Below the pieces are notes generated by a model that saw only the letters and a list, made by a program, of their open reading frames with translations, was not told the origin of the DNA and did not search any database. From the NCBI GenBank assembly GCA_963677085.2, contig CAXXFH010000004.1:4340001-4404000 (forward strand): a stretch of 64,000 nucleotides of DNA, in the 5' to 3' direction. Both the position numbers and the translations under genes were made by a program. The stretch comes from G963677085 sp963677085. GTDB taxonomy: Bacteria > Planctomycetota > Planctomycetia > Pirellulales > Thermoguttaceae. This document shows positions 17,301 through 25,271 of this stretch, in pieces (positions within the stretch are counted from its first letter, which is position 1; each line of letters begins with the position of its first letter).

Positions 17301-17637
17301 GGATGACCTCTTCGGTCGGAACGGTTTGGTTGCCTTGAATTCTCAGGTCGACGACCATCTCAGACGCAGTCGGCATTGTCGCCGTGGGCGGGCGATGGTC
17401 GATCGCCGGCGGAGCGGCCGAGACGTTTACCGTGAGCAGCGCAACCGCCACCACGGTCAACACGAGTTTCGTCGCGAGAAAGCACCCTCTTACCGGCTGG
17501 CACGAGTCTGTTTTTCCAGCACGAATCCCAGCGACCAACGGGAGCGGGTGCATGCCAGGGTGCCGTAGCACCGTTTGGTTGGCAGCCCAGCCGCCCCATG
17601 CCCCTCTAGCGTGGACGATCTTTCGGCAATTGGCCAT
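14377..17637 (-). CDS. bamA: BamA/Omp85 outer-membrane assembly protein, five POTRA domains
   Basis: The product is 1086 aa from ATG 17637, where AGAGGG lies 6 bases upstream. After a long leader and a hydrophobic signal (LVLTVVAVALLTVNVSA) come five POTRA repeats (about residues 95-515), each opening with a strand like LRIQGNQTVPTEEV, IKFVGNKNIQRKVL, FIGNT or VSFIGNTKFSTDEL. A Pro/Gln/Tyr-rich linker of ~200 residues follows. The C-terminal Omp85 barrel has the loop-6 motif GGFSTIRGFDFR and ends in the aromatic SFFVGFNH. BamA folds and inserts outer-membrane beta-barrels; the long linker between POTRA and barrel is a planctomycetal feature. Residues ~13-38 are translated from a dispersed repeat (17524-17600). 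A start further down the leader cannot be excluded. Confidence 0.92.
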   Translation of the reverse strand: MANCRKIVHARGAWGGWAANQTVLRHPGMHPLPLVAGIRAGKTDSCQPVRGCFLATKLVLTVVAVALLTVNVSAAPPAIDHRPPTATMPTASEMVVDLRIQGNQTVPTEEVIRSIRSRAGRPFNHDTVEEDVRRLNATGKYVDVTTYFKTVPGGKILVFEVRERPTLNEIKFVGNKNIQRKVLLKEVELKTDECLDPFAIREGKGKIEEFYRSRGFNKVRVTVLEGDKVGDRRAVYVIHEGRKQRVLWTQFIGNTVASDSRLRTQIKSKPPIMYFFKGEVNREQIDDDVERLVAYYRSLGYFRARVGREIDFHADKDWLVLTFVIDEGPRYQIRRVSFIGNTKFSTDELLGEVELKDGEFFNQSRMQHDVAALQEKYGAIGFIFADVNADPRFLEDPGQLDLVYKVEEGHRYRVGKIDVEIKGEYPHTRITTVLNRISLKPGDIVDIRELRASERRLKASGLFLADPMSGSAPKIVFSPPELEDENEELARDPDRPRVRGQSPNVVPTAGWQYRPSVDSQTGERCVDLTLPCKQVAPAIRHAPAATSAAPAANEASQIRWQHNQVAGYPQRRPQPINPRWLVGDTRWPMMELPKEPMVVRGQYTSGRSVPTLPPPTSNYNPNANQLPPPSSVTTYPTQPYNHAPAPSGYPTAAAAAGTQTVPSQPVYNNAAVPSAVAVQPSGSYGNQLPAVAPAMAAGTLVAQAPGSDSIFDPDSPFFGGPPDLEPTRPLDLQAIATETQTGRLMFGAGINSDAGLVGSIVMDEQNFDICRWPTSWADIRNATAWRGAGQRFRIEAVPGTDVQRYMFTFQEPYLMDTNISLGLSGFYYTRLYNEWDEERLGGRVSLGYQFRHDLTGTLSFRGENVTIYNPAVTGQPQLDEVIGKNSLLGFGAKLAHDTRDSAFLPTEGHLAEISFEEVIGSFTYSRADFDLRKYFLLRERPDGSGRHVLSLGFRVGATGNDTPIYDHYYAGGFSTIRGFDFRRASPVDPSTGLLVGGHFLMLGGIQYLFPITADDMLRGVVFCDTGTVEMSGKDWRDKYRVAPGLGLRITVPAMGPAPIALDFAFPISKEPTDREEIFSFFVGFNH
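17524..17600 (+). repeat. Family B repeat, partial copy B1, inside the bamA leader
   Basis: AGCGACCAACGGGAGCGGGT, then GCCGTAGCACCG and TTTGGTTGGC match the 3' three quarters of B copies at 28078, 31729 and 58289. It is read antisense and in frame by bamA. The left part of the family (AACCTCAAAGATCGTTAA) is missing. Confidence 0.75.
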
Positions 17638-18139
17638 CCTGGCCCTCTTTCCGTCTGGGTTGGAATTCTCGGTCGAGAAGAGTTGAGCGAAAAGCGTCGA
17701 CCTAGGGCCGACCGATAGCCCACTCCGACCGGTTTTACGGCGATGGCATCCATGCCAATGCAACGAACGGCACCCGGCCAAGATGTGGGTCGCGTAGAAA
17801 TACCGAAAGAGGCACGCCACGGCAAGGGGAGTTCGTCGGCGACCGGGAAGATGGGGTGAATGGGATGAATAGGGCCCTGCGGCCAGGGCGGTTCCGCCTC
17901 ACTGGTAGGCCAAGCCAGTAGGCTATGCTTCAGCACGGCACGGTAAGCCCGCGCCACAGCCGGTTGGCGCTGCCGTGCCATGCTAAAGCATAGCCTACCA
18001 CGCGGCTGCAATTTGAAGGCCGTTTTTTTGTCTTGTTGCGGTCCTGCGCGGTAGACTGGGGGTACCGGTTTCCACCGCGCGTTGTACGCAGAATTCGTAG
18101 TGACAGACTCTTATGACCCTTTCCAGTGAGGAATCACCG
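17638..18139. other. Divergent bamA / hydrolase intergenic region
   Basis: This gap of about 500 bases holds repeat E1 (17918-17999) and otherwise no recognisable gene. Promoters for bamA and the SGNH hydrolase should lie here; none is clear. Confidence 0.45.
17918..17999. repeat. Family E inverted repeat, copy E1
   Basis: GTAGGCTATGCTTCAGCACGGC at the left is inverted as the GCCATGCTAAAGCATAGCCTAC-like right end (about 17978-17999), nearly perfect. A second copy with 22-bp perfect ends is at 18895-19037. Confidence 0.75.
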
Positions 18140-18883
18140 ATGTTAAGGCAGCGAATACTGACGTTGGGGCTATGCCAGCTTGCCGTTCTCTTGATGGGTT
18201 CTCTCAGCGGCATAGCGGCCGAATCGGATACCGCAGCGGAGAAGCCGCTTGTTGATGTCTTCAAAGGCGAACCGGTTCCCGACAATGCCTATCGAATTTT
18301 GTTCATCGGCGATAGCCTTACGCTACACGGTCTGGCGAAGGGCGTATGGGACGGCCATTGTGGGATGGCCGCCACGGCGTTGGATCGCGATTTCGTCCAC
18401 CTTTTTTCCGCCCGGGTGCAGCAAGATATCGCTCCCCGACCGGTGGCCATCTTCCACGCGGCTACCGGCAAGCTGGCCGCCATGCTGGGGCAACTCAAGT
18501 CGCGTCCAGAGATCCGACCCGATCTGGTGATCTTCCAGGGCGGCGAGAACGATCGGTTCGACGACGATTTCCGCCGTACCTACTGGGAACTGATTTCCTT
18601 CTACCGCAAAGACCAGGGCAAGCCGATTCAAGCTATCGTGCTTGGCGACTGGTACAACGCCGAAAAGGCGGCTTTCGACCGAACGGTCGCCCGTGAAAAC
18701 GGCTACCCGTTTATCGACCTTTACGTAATCCACAAGCAGCCCGGCACGTTCGGCAACGCCGGACCGTACGATCATCCGGGCGTGGCTTCCCATCCGAACG
18801 ACGCCGGAATGAAAGCCATCGCCGACGCACTCTACAAGCAGTTCGCCGAGACCGTATTGCCGCAGTTAAGCAAGGCCAAGTAA
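18140..18883 (+). CDS. Secreted SGNH/GDSL hydrolase
   Basis: The protein has 247 aa. The start MLRQRILTLGLCQLAVLLMG is a signal peptide ending near GIAAES. Block I is ILFIGDSLTLHG (catalytic Ser about residue 66), block III is IFQGGENDRFDDDF, and block V is ASHPNDAGMKAIADAL with the Asp/His of the triad (D-x-x-H altered to H-P-N-D). This fits an SGNH esterase/lipase; many planctomycetal members remove acetyl groups from polysaccharides. GAGG about 9 bases upstream favours ATG 18140 over the in-frame ATG 18113. It is convergent with dnaB. Confidence 0.82.
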   Translation: MLRQRILTLGLCQLAVLLMGSLSGIAAESDTAAEKPLVDVFKGEPVPDNAYRILFIGDSLTLHGLAKGVWDGHCGMAATALDRDFVHLFSARVQQDIAPRPVAIFHAATGKLAAMLGQLKSRPEIRPDLVIFQGGENDRFDDDFRRTYWELISFYRKDQGKPIQAIVLGDWYNAEKAAFDRTVARENGYPFIDLYVIHKQPGTFGNAGPYDHPGVASHPNDAGMKAIADALYKQFAETVLPQLSKAK

Positions 18884-18894
18884 CAAACGCAACC

Positions 18895-19037
18895 GTAGGC
18901 TATGCTTCAGCATGGCAAACATTGGTTGCCACTGGCTGCACGTCACAGCCAGTGCTGAGCACGGGCATACGAACTGCCCATGGCACCCACAAATAGAAAG
19001 TCAACGAAGCCGTAAGCCATGCTGAAGCATAGCCTAC
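18895..19037. repeat. Family E repeat E2 enclosing a family D repeat
   Basis: Perfect 22-bp inverted ends (18895-18916 and 19016-19037) begin GTAGGCTATGCTTCAG. Between them is a family D module at about 18924-18989: CACTGGCTG-cacgt-CAGCCAGTG followed by CACGGGCATACGAACTGCCC. This nests one palindromic repeat in another, between the hydrolase and the dnaB stop. Confidence 0.8.
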
Positions 19038-19044
19038 GGCCCGA

Positions 19045-20463
19045 CTACTCGAAGTCCTCGAATTCGTCGTACGGCCGTTGGGCCAGGTTTTCGAAGCGGG
19101 TAAATTTGTCGAGCCAGGCCAGTTTGACGATGCCCGTCGGGCCGTTACGCTGTTTGGCGATGATGATTTCGCCCTGGCCTGCGATGCCCCGGTCTTCGGC
19201 CTCTTCGCGACTGCTGCAGTAATACTCCTCGCGGTGGACGAACATTACCACGTCGGCGTCCTGTTCGATGGCTCCCGACTCGCGAAGGTGGCTCAGCCGC
19301 GGCTTGTTGTCTTTGGCGGCTTCGGTTTGCCGGTTCAACTGGGCGAGGCAGAGAAGAGGGACCGATAGTTCTCGGGCGAGTCCTTTTAAGCGCCGGGCCA
19401 TCTTGGCCACCTGCTCCTGACGGGGATCGCGCGGGTCGTCGGGATTTATCAACTGGAGGTAGTCGATCACGATCAGTCCCAGTCCATGCCGACGCTTCAG
19501 ACGCCGGGCGGTGGCCGCGATCTCGGTGACGGTTCGCGCCGGCGAGTCGTCGATGAATAGCGGTGCTTTGCCCAACTTGGCAGAGGCCTCGACCAACTGT
19601 TTGCGATCTTCGCCGGAGAGGAAACCGCTGCGGAACTTGTTCGCGTCGATTTTTCCCTGCGAACAAAGGATACGTTGGGCCAACTCCAATCGGGCCATTT
19701 CCAGGCTGACAAACAGCGTGGGCACATTGGACTCGATGGTTACATACTCGGCGATGTTGGTCGCAAAGGCCGTTTTTCCCATACTCGGCCGAGCAGCTAA
19801 AACGACGAACTCGGCGTCGTGCATGCCGCCGGTGAGGTTGTCCAGGTCGGTGAACCCACTGGGCACGCCAACGCCGGCTCCGTGTTCGAGTCGGGCGTCG
19901 ATGCGGTCGAAGGCCTCGACTAGCACCTCGTGCAGCCCGACCACCTGCTCGCTACTTCGTTGCTCGTGTACCGCGAAGATTTTTTGTTCGGATCGGCTGA
20001 CGATTTCTTTCGGTTCGACCGTATTGTCGTAGGCATCGCGGAGGATTTCGGTGCTGGCGTGGATCAACGCCCGAAGGGTAGCCTTGTCGCGAACGATTTG
20101 GGCGTAGTAGGTGGCATTGGCCGCGTAGGGGACCGACTGCAGCACTTCGGCCAGATAGGCCGCGCCGCCGGCGGCCTCGAAGTCGCCCGCCTGTTTGAGC
20201 CGTTCCATCAACAGCGTGGCATCCACCCGCTTGCCCTCGTCGTGCAGGGCCATGATGCTTTCGAACAGCTTGCGGTTGGCGTCGGCGTAGAAATCTTCGG
20301 CACGGATTACCAGCGCCACCTCGTCGCACATCTCGGCGTCGAGCAGCAAGCTGCCGATCACGCCCTTTTCGGCGTCGAGATTTTGTGGCGGCAGGCGGTC
20401 GAGGATTTCCGAGCTGATCCGGCTCGAACGAGCGGCTGCCGAGGTTCGTTCCACTGTGGCCAT
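19045..20463 (-). CDS. dnaB: Replicative DNA helicase
   Basis: The protein has 472 aa. DnaB unwinds DNA ahead of the replisome as a hexamer. The N-terminal helical domain begins LPPQNLDAEKGVIGSLLLDA, the usual DnaB signature. The RecA-like domain holds GFTDLDNLTGGMHDAEFVVL, Walker A ARPSMGKTAFA, LFVSLEM, and Walker B LIVIDYLQLI. H3/H4 motifs PLLCLAQLNRQTE and LRESGAIEQDADVVMFVHRE follow. The acidic end FEDFE is normal. ATG 20463 gives the family start; upstream frame to 20610 has no similarity. It has no intein and is intact. Confidence 0.96.
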   Translation of the reverse strand: MATVERTSAAARSSRISSEILDRLPPQNLDAEKGVIGSLLLDAEMCDEVALVIRAEDFYADANRKLFESIMALHDEGKRVDATLLMERLKQAGDFEAAGGAAYLAEVLQSVPYAANATYYAQIVRDKATLRALIHASTEILRDAYDNTVEPKEIVSRSEQKIFAVHEQRSSEQVVGLHEVLVEAFDRIDARLEHGAGVGVPSGFTDLDNLTGGMHDAEFVVLAARPSMGKTAFATNIAEYVTIESNVPTLFVSLEMARLELAQRILCSQGKIDANKFRSGFLSGEDRKQLVEASAKLGKAPLFIDDSPARTVTEIAATARRLKRRHGLGLIVIDYLQLINPDDPRDPRQEQVAKMARRLKGLARELSVPLLCLAQLNRQTEAAKDNKPRLSHLRESGAIEQDADVVMFVHREEYYCSSREEAEDRGIAGQGEIIIAKQRNGPTGIVKLAWLDKFTRFENLAQRPYDEFEDFE

Positions 20464-20733
20464 CGCGATCCGTGCTCCTGTATACTGGCGGTGCCGTGGG
20501 GCAACCGGTTGGTGTTGCGCCGAGGTTGGATTTGGGCAGCGGCGTCGGCCGCGACCACTGGTCGCGGCTTTGCATACGCGCCCGGGCAAGCAGGGCGCCG
20601 TCGTTTTCATCCCCTCGCCCCTGCATCATAAGCGTGATGTGGGGTCGGCTACAAGCAATCCCCGCTGGGGGACCGGCGCAATGTGGGCAACCGTCCCGCT
20701 TGATTTTCCACGGTCGATTGGCAAAATGGCGAG

Positions 20734-22014
20734 ATGGAAAAAGCTCACCCGATGTCGCCCCCTCCACCTGATGTAGCTGTCTACGCCGACCGTTGGGCCC
20801 TCGATCCCGCAGTCGCGATGCTCAACCACGGCTCGTTCGGCGCCTGTCCTCGGGCGGTACTTGAACACCAGCAACGGTTGCGTGCCGAGATGGAGCGCGA
20901 TCCGGTGGCGTTTTTCTATCGTCGTGCCCAGCCGCTGCTCGACGAGTCGCGTGCGGCCTTGGTCTCGTTGGTTGGTTGCCCGGCGGACGACTTGGTCTTT
21001 GTCCGCAACGTAACGGCCGCGGTGGGTAGCGTGTTGCGCTCGCTGCCGTTTGAGCCGGGTGATGAGTTGTTGGTCACCGACCACAGCTATAACGCCTGTC
21101 GCAATGCGGTGGAATTCGTGGCCCAGCGCTGCCGTGCTCGGGTAGTAGTGGTTTCGATCCCACTTCCCATCGAGTCGCCCGAGCAGGTGGTCGATGCGAT
21201 CCTGGCTGCCGTCACGCCGCGAACGCGTCTGGCGATGATCGACCACGTGACCAGTCCTACGGCCGTTGTCTTTCCCATCGAGCGGATTGTGGCTGCGTTG
21301 AACGAGCGCGGCGTGGATACGCTGGTCGACGGTGCCCACGCCCCGGGCATGGTGCCGTTGGATATCGGGCGTTTGGGCGCCGCCTACTACGGTGGCAACC
21401 TGCACAAGTGGATCTGTGCGCCGAAGGGCGCCGGGTTTCTTTACGTTCGGCCCGATCACCAAGCGGCCATCCAGCCGCCGGTGATCAGCCACGCCTACAA
21501 CACACCAAGGCGGGGTTACAGCCGTTTTCAGGATGCCTTCGATTGGACGGGCACCGACGACCCCACACCCTGGCTCTGCGTGGCCGAGGCCCTCCGGTTC
21601 CTCGAAGGGTTGGTCGACAGTGAGGCACCGTGTGCCGGAGAGTGTGCCGGGCTGCAAGGCCTGATGCGGCGCAATCGCGAGTTGACTTTGTGGGCGCGAC
21701 GGATGTTGTGCCGGCAACTGGGACTTCAACCGGTATGCCCTGAGGAAATGCTCGGAGCGATGGCGGCCATGCGTTTGCCCGACGACGTGGATCCCGCCAA
21801 CGCGTTGGACACCACGACGGCCATTACCCCGGTCCATCGCTGGTATACGGAACTGTACGGGCGTCACGGCATTCAGGTGCCGATCTACCATTGGCCCTGC
21901 CCACCGCACAAGCTCTTGCGAATTTCGGTACAGGCATACAACGCGCCCTCGCAATACGAACGATTGGCCGAGGCTGTTGGACAACTCATCGAAGACGAGC
22001 GGCCTGCGCTGTAG
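20734..22014 (+). CDS. PLP-dependent aminotransferase class V (isopenicillin-N epimerase-like)
   Basis: The protein has 426 aa. The fold is type I PLP: LNHGSFGACPRAVLEHQQ near the start, VRNVTAAVGSVLRSLPFEPG, VTDHSYNACRNAVEF, and LVDGAHAPGMVPLDIGRLGA (Asp and His that bind the cofactor). GGNLHKWICAPKGAGFLYV contains the Schiff-base Lys. This pattern is that of the CefD/isopenicillin-N-epimerase-like branch rather than NifS/IscS; members are usually racemases, epimerases or C-S/C-N lyases of unknown substrate. The gene is on the opposite strand between rplI and dnaB and interrupts an otherwise co-directional housekeeping block. ATG 20734 is used; ATG 20752 is a possible alternative. Confidence 0.88.
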   Translation: MEKAHPMSPPPPDVAVYADRWALDPAVAMLNHGSFGACPRAVLEHQQRLRAEMERDPVAFFYRRAQPLLDESRAALVSLVGCPADDLVFVRNVTAAVGSVLRSLPFEPGDELLVTDHSYNACRNAVEFVAQRCRARVVVVSIPLPIESPEQVVDAILAAVTPRTRLAMIDHVTSPTAVVFPIERIVAALNERGVDTLVDGAHAPGMVPLDIGRLGAAYYGGNLHKWICAPKGAGFLYVRPDHQAAIQPPVISHAYNTPRRGYSRFQDAFDWTGTDDPTPWLCVAEALRFLEGLVDSEAPCAGECAGLQGLMRRNRELTLWARRMLCRQLGLQPVCPEEMLGAMAAMRLPDDVDPANALDTTTAITPVHRWYTELYGRHGIQVPIYHWPCPPHKLLRISVQAYNAPSQYERLAEAVGQLIEDERPAL

Positions 22015-22148
22015 GAGGCGTATAAGGCCGCCGTCCCGCCAAGAAACGCCGAATGACGAGCACTGCTTTGGGCTGCGCTCGTCATTCGCTGCTGATTCGC
22101 GTTCTCTTCCGCTTGGGCTCACGTCCGAACCGCGCCAAAGCGTTTGGT

Positions 22149-22682
22149 CTAGTCGCTGCCCACCGAGGGGACGACCCAGACCTTTACCTCGGTCTCGATG
22201 CTCTGGGCAACGTGAATCTTCACGGTGTACAGACCTAGCTCCTTCAGCGGGCCTTCCAATCGCACCTGATCGTTGGTCAGGGTGACATCGTTCTTCTTCA
22301 AAGCCGCCACGATTTCGGGCGCGCCGACCGAGCCGTAGAGGTGGCCTTCGTCGTTGGCGTTGGCTTCGATCGTCACACTCTGACGCGAAATCTCTTCGGC
22401 CAACGAATGCAGGCCGGCCATGCGGGTGCGTTCGATTTCGGCCAGCCGGGCTTTGTGCTTGTCGACCATCCGCGTGTGGTGCTCGGTGGCGACGGTCGCC
22501 AGCCCTTGCGGCAGCAGATAGTTGTTGGCGTATCCGGGCCGAACTTCGACCACGTCGCCCTGCTTGCCCAGATACTCGACATTTTGGATCAACAAGAGTT
22601 CGATTCCGCCGTGCGGACCACGCGGCAAACGCTTGCTGCGATGGGGAACCCTGCGTTTGGTTTTCATCTCGGTGGTAGCCAT
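22149..22682 (-). CDS. rplI: 50S ribosomal protein L9
   Basis: The product is 177 aa, somewhat long for bL9. An extra basic N-terminus (MATTEMKTKRRVPHRSKRLP) precedes the standard start ELLLIQNVEYLGKQGDVVEV and RPGYANNYLLPQGLA, the bL9 N-domain. The connecting helix (HKARLAEIERTRMAGLHSLA) and C-domain (LYGSVGAPEIVAAL) are intact. AGGTTGAG before ATG 22682 sets the start. It binds 23S rRNA near L1. It is the last gene of the rpsF-ssb-rplI group; rpsR, often between ssb and rplI, is not here. Confidence 0.95.
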   Translation of the reverse strand: MATTEMKTKRRVPHRSKRLPRGPHGGIELLLIQNVEYLGKQGDVVEVRPGYANNYLLPQGLATVATEHHTRMVDKHKARLAEIERTRMAGLHSLAEEISRQSVTIEANANDEGHLYGSVGAPEIVAALKKNDVTLTNDQVRLEGPLKELGLYTVKIHVAQSIETEVKVWVVPSVGSD

Positions 22683-22788
22683 CAAACTCAACCTGTTTTC
22701 AGGGGGTGTTCAGTGGGTTACTTCGTCCTCAGACGTTTTGCATCTGGGTCAACCTATTATTATGATTTTAGTGCGAAACCTTGCTTCG

Positions 22789-23259
22789 TCAGAAGGGAAT
22801 CTCGCTGTCGGGTGGGCCGGACGGGCCGGGATCGAAATCGTCGTTGGCCGGCGCCTCTTGGCTGTAGGTGTCTTGCCGGCGTTGCGGGGGACGTCCACCG
22901 CCACCACCACCGCCACCGCCCGGGCCGCCGCGGGCGCCGAGCATCTGCATCCGCTCGCCCACCACGCGAAGTTTGGATCGCTTTTGGCCGTCGTTGGTTT
23001 CCCAGGAATCGAGCTTCAACCGACCCTCGATCAGCACCGAGGAACCCTTGCTAAGGTACTCGCTGGCCACCTCGGCTTGACGAGCCCACAAGGTGACGTC
23101 GATAAAAGTCGTTTCGTCAATCCATTCGCCGTTGGCGTTTTTCCGCCGATCGTTCACGGCCAGACCGATATCGGTCACTGCCGTGCCGCTGGCCACATAG
23201 CGCAGCTCGGGATCGCGGGTAAGGTTTCCAACGAGGATCACGCGGTTGTAGCTCGCCAT
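22789..23259 (-). CDS. ssb: Single-stranded DNA-binding protein
   Basis: The protein has 156 aa. OB-fold domain (1-110): MASYNRVILVGNLTRDPELR, then WIDETTFIDVTLWARQAEVA and GSSVLIEGRLKLDSWE. A Gly/Gln/Pro-rich linker (RGGPGGGGGGGGGRPPQRR) is followed by the acidic tip DSEIPF, which recruits replication and repair partners. SSB coats ssDNA during replication. The gene lies between rpsF and rplI, a common bacterial arrangement. Confidence 0.97.
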   Translation of the reverse strand: MASYNRVILVGNLTRDPELRYVASGTAVTDIGLAVNDRRKNANGEWIDETTFIDVTLWARQAEVASEYLSKGSSVLIEGRLKLDSWETNDGQKRSKLRVVGERMQMLGARGGPGGGGGGGGGRPPQRRQDTYSQEAPANDDFDPGPSGPPDSEIPF

Positions 23260-23382
23260 GGCTCACTCCTGGATCTGCACTGTTGGCTGCCGGGCTAGTG
23301 TACAAATGTCATCTTGCTGGCGAAGCGTACCACATCGGTCGAGCGGCGCCAACCAAGCCCGAGGCCCATCGCCAACACCTCA

Positions 23383-23811
23383 CTACTCGGCCTTGGCGAC
23401 CGTCTCTTGTTTCTCGTTTTGCCCCGAGTTGTCGCCATCTTTGGGCGCGTCGATTGCTTCCGCTTGGCTGGGCCGTGCTTGGCCGGTGCGAGCGTGTTCG
23501 ACCAGGGCGTCGACAATGCGGGGATCTACCTTAAGGAACAACTGGCGGATAATGCCGTCGTTCAGTTGGCATTCCCGTTGCAGGTCGCTCAACTTTCCGC
23601 TGTCGAGACGGAAGTAGGTGAGCCAATAGGTGCCCTTGCGGTGTCCCTTGATGGGATAGGCCAAACGGCGCTCTTCCCAGAGACGACTGACCAGTACTTC
23701 CCCTCCGGCCTTGGTGATGCTCTCGGAGAGTTGAGTCGAGAGCCGTTCGGAATCGCGTCCGAAGCGGTTCGAGTCGAGAATGTACATACCTTCGTAGACT
23801 TGCTCGGCCAA
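23383..23811 (-). CDS. rpsF: 30S ribosomal protein S6
   Basis: The product is 142 aa from TTG 23811. AAGGAG ends six bases before this TTG, while the first GTG of the frame (23829) overlaps the ribosome site, so TTG is the likely start. Conserved bS6 parts: YEGMYILDSNRFGRDSERLS, VSRLWEERRLAYPIKGHRKG, TYWLTYFRLDSGKLSDLQRE and QLNDGIIRQLFLKVD. The C-terminal ~40 residues are a charged tail (GQARPSQAEAIDAPKDGDNS) of low complexity. S6 pairs with S18 on the 30S platform; the S18 gene is not nearby. Confidence 0.93.
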   Translation of the reverse strand: MAEQVYEGMYILDSNRFGRDSERLSTQLSESITKAGGEVLVSRLWEERRLAYPIKGHRKGTYWLTYFRLDSGKLSDLQRECQLNDGIIRQLFLKVDPRIVDALVEHARTGQARPSQAEAIDAPKDGDNSGQNEKQETVAKAE

Positions 23812-24057
23812 AGCTTCACTCCTTGTCACGCCGAAAGCACGAGGCAGGTACCTCGTGCAGAGTTCGTTCTGTATTCCCGGATATTCTCAAGGCGGCAGGA
23901 CCGCCAATCAAACGTTGCCACCGCTTCCCTTCAAGAATTCGTTTCCCGAATGATCGCCGAAAATCCTCTTCGAAAACAAATGCTTGCAGGTCTGCAAAAT
24001 GGATTACCAACACAGTACCGGCCGGTCAATGTGCCGCCAGGGCACCCGTCGGACGTG

Positions 24058-24615
24058 TCAGTTGTACTGATTCATACACGCTTCGAGTCCGTCGCGGCTC
24101 CATGTCTCGACGGCATCTGCCGCGCGACCAATGGCCACCGCGATCTCGGCGTCTTCGTCTTTGGTGAACTTACTCAGCACGAAGTCGGCCCAATCCCACC
24201 CTGCGGGTGGCGAGCCGACGCCGATTCGAAGCCGGGCAAAATCCTCCGTCGCCAATCGCTGGATGATGTCGTTCAGACCCTTTTGCCCACCGGCCGATCC
24301 TTTGGGGCGTACCCGCAGTTTGGCCACGGGCAGGTTGATATCATCGCAAACGACCAAAATATCCTCTTGAGCGATCTTATAGAAGCGTGTTGCTTCGCAA
24401 ACGCTCGTTCCACTCCGGTTCATATAGGTCAGCGGGCTGAGCAATACGACCCGATGTCCGCCCAAGTTCGCTTCGACGAATTCGCCGTGGAACTTGGCTC
24501 GCACACTGCCATCGCCATACCGGCGAGCCAATTCGGCAAGGACCTCGAAGCCGACATTGTGGCGGGTTCCGTGGTATTGACGTCCCGGATTACCCAACCC
24601 AACGACTAGCTTCAT
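24058..24615 (-). CDS. pth: Peptidyl-tRNA hydrolase
   Basis: The protein has 185 aa, normal for Pth. It frees tRNA from peptidyl-tRNA dropped by ribosomes. The start MKLVVGLGNPGRQYHGTRHN contains the conserved GLGNPG and the catalytic His in RHNVGF. PLTYMNRSG (substrate-binding Asn), VVCDDINLPVAKLRVRPKGS, and GGQKGLNDIIQRL with RLRIGVGSPP follow. It is 38 bases downstream of the rplY stop, probably in the same transcript (rplY-pth-rpsF-ssb-rplI). Confidence 0.96.
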   Translation of the reverse strand: MKLVVGLGNPGRQYHGTRHNVGFEVLAELARRYGDGSVRAKFHGEFVEANLGGHRVVLLSPLTYMNRSGTSVCEATRFYKIAQEDILVVCDDINLPVAKLRVRPKGSAGGQKGLNDIIQRLATEDFARLRIGVGSPPAGWDWADFVLSKFTKDEDAEIAVAIGRAADAVETWSRDGLEACMNQYN

Positions 24616-24653
24616 CGCCTCTGGTCCCAGCCCAACTGGTTTTGGGAGTTATG

Positions 24654-25271
24654 CTACGCGCCCTCTTCCTCCGGCTTGGCACCGATGACTTCCGGTTCCG
24701 CCGGCCCACCGAGTTCTTCGGCCTCCGGCGCTTCGACCGGCTCGACGCACTGCACGACCACCGCATCCTGGCTGCCGACGACCTTGACGCCTTGAGGCAG
24801 CTCAAGGTCTTTCACGGCGATCACATCACCCAGCTGAAGTTCGTTGACGGTCACTTCCAGCTTTTCGGGCATCGCGGCCGCCAAGCACTCCACCAGAACC
24901 TCGTGGAGCAGGTGCTCGACAACTCCGCCGGCCTTCATTCCCGGTGCTTCGCCGCGCAACTCCACGCTCACGGTTACCTCAACGGTCTCGTCGGCCGAGA
25001 TGCGAGTGAAATCGACGTGCAAGACTTCCGATCCCCAGGTATTCCACTGCAATTCGCGAATCATGGCCGATTCGTTCACCGCTCCGGCCAGCGTTATCAT
25101 CCGCGTGCCGTGATGGATCAGGGGGGTGAGTTCTTCCGCCGAGACGGCCAAACTGATGGTTTCCAGGCCGTGGCCATACAGCACGGCTGGGATCTGGCCG
25201 GTCGTTCGCATTCGCCGCGCGTTCCGTTTGCCCACGCTGTCGCGCTTCTGTACCTTAAGTGTTTCCGCCAT
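24654..25271 (-). CDS. rplY: 50S ribosomal protein L25 / general stress protein Ctc
   Basis: The product is 205 aa, the long Ctc-type form. The N-terminal L25 domain (VQKRDSVGKRNARRMRTTGQ, IPAVLYGHGLETISLAVSAE) binds 5S rRNA. The C-terminal TL5 domain has EVTVSVELRGEAPGMKAGGV and ELQLGDVIAVKDLELPQGVK. The tail is acidic (EELGGPAEPEVIGAKPEEEG). Position right before pth, after prs, is the usual bacterial order. Confidence 0.95.
   Translation of the reverse strand: MAETLKVQKRDSVGKRNARRMRTTGQIPAVLYGHGLETISLAVSAEELTPLIHHGTRMITLAGAVNESAMIRELQWNTWGSEVLHVDFTRISADETVEVTVSVELRGEAPGMKAGGVVEHLLHEVLVECLAAAMPEKLEVTVNELQLGDVIAVKDLELPQGVKVVGSQDAVVVQCVEPVEAPEAEELGGPAEPEVIGAKPEEEGA

Noticed and set aside
18113..18139. 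Upstream ATG for the SGNH hydrolase
   Set aside because: GAGG spacing and signal peptide both favour ATG 18140.
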